Source: Vampirovibrio chlorellavorus (GTDB lineage: Bacteria > Cyanobacteriota > Vampirovibrionia > Vampirovibrionales > Vampirovibrionaceae). From it: a stretch of 64,000 nt of DNA. Below are positions 62,571 through 64,000 of this stretch, in pieces. The notes beneath the pieces were generated by a model. It was not told where the DNA came from. It worked only from the letters and a program-made list of their open reading frames with translations, and searched no databases. The stretch is taken from positions 124,001 to 188,000 of the forward strand of contig CAIPMU010000013.1 of NCBI GenBank assembly GCA_903866275.1. The letters run 5' to 3'. Numbering within the stretch: the first letter of the stretch is position 1; each line of letters opens with the position of its first letter. The position numbers and the translations under genes were made by a program.

Positions 62571-63482
62571 ATGTTCAAGACCCGAACCCCTTATCTGTAT
62601 TTGATTCTCCCGGCCATTTTTATGATCGGCTTTTTTGTTCTGCCGTTGATCATGGCCTTTCGCATCAGCCTGAGCGATTACTCGCACAATATTTACGACC
62701 CGGCGTTCGTGGGACTGGGGAATTATCTGAAGCTGGCCCAGTCGGCCCCGTTCTGGGAGGCCATGCAGAACACGTTTCTGTTCTTGCTGGGCGCGGTGCC
62801 CGCCATGATGACCCTGCCCATTGTGCTAGCCCTGCTGCTGAACGGCAAGCTCAAAGGCATCAGCGTGTTTCGCAGTTTAATTTATATTCCCGTGGTAATT
62901 TCCATGGTGGTGGTGGGCATTGCCTGGCGCTGGCTCTATGCGGATGACGGGCTGATCAACTGGGGGCTTTCTCTGTTTCATCTGCCCAAAGTAGGCTGGC
63001 TGGTCAACCCGGATATTGCCCTGTACAGCGTGATGATCGTGGTGGTGTGGAAGGGCATGGCATACTATATGATGATGTACTTGGCCCACCTGCAAAGTCT
63101 CTCGCAAGATTTATACGAGGCTGCTGAGTTGGATGGGGCGGGCCTGTGGCGCAAGCACTGGCATGTCACCTTGCCGCATCTGCGCCCGACCATTGTGATG
63201 GTGGCCATTATCAGCACCATCGGTAGCCTGAAGGTCTTCACCGAAATTTATGTGATGACCCGCGGCGGCCCGGTGGGCGCGACCAAGACGCTGGTCTATT
63301 ACATCTACGAGCGCGCCTTTGAGAACCTGGATCTGGGCATCGCCAGCGCGGCGGGCATTGTGTTGATGCTCTTGCTGCTGGCCTTCAGCCTGCTGGAAAT
63401 GAAGTTCTCCCCCAAAGAGGACCGGCCAGCCTTGGGCCAAAAGCCCGCGAGTGGAGCCGGTACACAAAAGGTGGGTGCTTGA
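62571..63482 (+). CDS. Sugar ABC transporter permease, MalF/UgpA type
   Basis: This permease of about 303 residues has six membrane helices and belongs to the carbohydrate-uptake-1 class. The cytoplasmic EAA loop, EAAELDGAGLWRKHWHVTLPHLRP, docks the ATPase. MTRGGPVGATKTLVYYIYERAF is typical of MalF/UgpA-like subunits. ATG 62571 lacks a ribosome-binding site; GTG 62532, in frame, is an alternative. The stop overlaps the start of the next permease (TGATG), so the two halves are made together. The substrate-binding protein and ATPase are not in the window. A sugar or glycerol-phosphate substrate is inferred. Confidence 0.92.
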   Translation: MFKTRTPYLYLILPAIFMIGFFVLPLIMAFRISLSDYSHNIYDPAFVGLGNYLKLAQSAPFWEAMQNTFLFLLGAVPAMMTLPIVLALLLNGKLKGISVFRSLIYIPVVISMVVVGIAWRWLYADDGLINWGLSLFHLPKVGWLVNPDIALYSVMIVVVWKGMAYYMMMYLAHLQSLSQDLYEAAELDGAGLWRKHWHVTLPHLRPTIVMVAIISTIGSLKVFTEIYVMTRGGPVGATKTLVYYIYERAFENLDLGIASAAGIVLMLLLLAFSLLEMKFSPKEDRPALGQKPASGAGTQKVGA

Positions 63483-64000
63483 TGCTGCAATCTATGGTCG
63501 CTCGCACTGTAATGCGTGCTGCAATAAGAACTTTCGTTTCAAAGTTAAAACCTGAAACGCGCCGTCGAATCAAGAATGCGTGGCAATATCTGCTTCTCGC
63601 ACTGTTGGCGCTGCAGGCCGTTGGACCGTTTCTGTGGCTTCTCTCTACCGCGCTCAAAGGCCCCGGCGAGAACATTTTCGCCTACCCGCCCCAGTTTATC
63701 CCCGCGCACCCCACCCTGGAAAACTTTGTCAGCGTGTGGCACAAGGTGCCCATGCCCTGGTTCTTCATCAACAGTATTGTAGTGACCTTGCTGACCATTT
63801 TTTTCAATATCACCCTGAGCGTGCTGGCCGCCTACCCCTTGGCCCGCATGCGCTTCAAGGGGCAGAACACCATTTTCTTCAGCATTCTGGCCACCATGAT
63901 GATCCCCTTTCAGGTGCTCATGATTCCACTGTATCTCATCTGCCTGAAGCTGAATTTGACCGACGGCGGCGGGCTAATCAACGGCTGGATGGGGCTGGTG
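63482..64000 (+). CDS. Sugar ABC transporter permease, MalG/UgpE type (3' end outside window)
   Basis: The first 173 codons of the second permease are visible before the right edge. The N-terminus has an unusual basic extension of about 35 residues (MLQSMVARTVMRAAIRTF...KPETRRRIK), followed by a first helix (about 39-58). The typical MalG loop STALKGPGENIFAYPPQFIPAHPTLENFVSVW is present, then further helices. The EAA loop lies beyond the edge. It overlaps the upstream permease stop by one base. Confidence 0.92.
   Translation, partial: MLQSMVARTVMRAAIRTFVSKLKPETRRRIKNAWQYLLLALLALQAVGPFLWLLSTALKGPGENIFAYPPQFIPAHPTLENFVSVWHKVPMPWFFINSIVVTLLTIFFNITLSVLAAYPLARMRFKGQNTIFFSILATMMIPFQVLMIPLYLICLKLNLTDGGGLINGWMGLV

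Overview
The window is a gene-dense bacterial chromosome segment with no tRNA, rRNA, CRISPR array or prophage that I can see. Several genes point to the cyanobacterial phylum, probably a non-photosynthetic lineage of the Melainabacteria/Vampirovibrio type. These are SepF beside a YggS-type PLP protein, a GT28/MGDG-synthase-like glycosyltransferase, a CpcE-like HEAT-repeat protein, an S-layer-homology protein and a short DprA-like protein. A heptose-type nucleotidyltransferase and a SurA-like lipoprotein add a Gram-negative envelope. No photosynthesis gene is present, and a pyruvate-type ferredoxin oxidoreductase suggests low-oxygen carbon metabolism. The taxonomic assignment is inference.

1-13 kb: a two-gene ferredoxin oxidoreductase operon (minus strand, the second gene running off the left edge); lexA behind a promoter with an inverted repeat; a 27-codon hydrophobic ORF and a strong terminator before rlmN; a membrane-anchored unknown; a translationally coupled pair of unknown membrane proteins (8276-11463); a STAS anti-anti-sigma protein; and a TIM-barrel sugar-phosphate isomerase-like protein.

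13-30 kb: a secreted protein with four copies of a roughly 50-residue repeat; bioF behind an unknown gene; Nfu and A-type iron-sulfur carriers; rnhA; a 59-residue small protein; a disordered Ala/Ser/Gln-rich protein; an SDR reductase with an MGDG-synthase-like glycosyltransferase; a radical SAM/SPASM protein; a BASS-type transporter; smpB; and a double-GNAT protein preceded by a six-codon ORF.

29-30 kb is a repeat-rich island. Two inverted copies of a roughly 135-bp three-hairpin element flank a 171-bp MITE-like element and a 35-bp tandem duplication. The three-hairpin element recurs near 36.0 and 52.6 kb, with compensatory changes in its stems.

30-50 kb: pcrA/uvrD helicase; a DprA/SLOG protein between structured intergenic regions; secreted and cell-wall proteins (L,D-transpeptidase, SLH protein); pepA; rqcH; a heptose-phosphate nucleotidyltransferase with a SurA-like foldase; xerC; a GT39-type glycosyltransferase; rsmD; and a CcdA/thioredoxin pair for extracytoplasmic thiol reduction.

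50-64 kb: a HEAT-repeat protein with a start-stop codon pair in its leader; a polyprenyl-phosphate sugar transferase; a secreted GH8 glucanase with poly-C tracts at its promoter and in its coding region; a 5'-nucleotidase-like enzyme; a SIMPL protein; a large Pro/Thr-repeat protein; yggS-sepF; and two sugar ABC-transporter permeases, the second cut by the right edge. Overall the content is weighted toward envelope building, secreted proteins, and ribosome or DNA maintenance.
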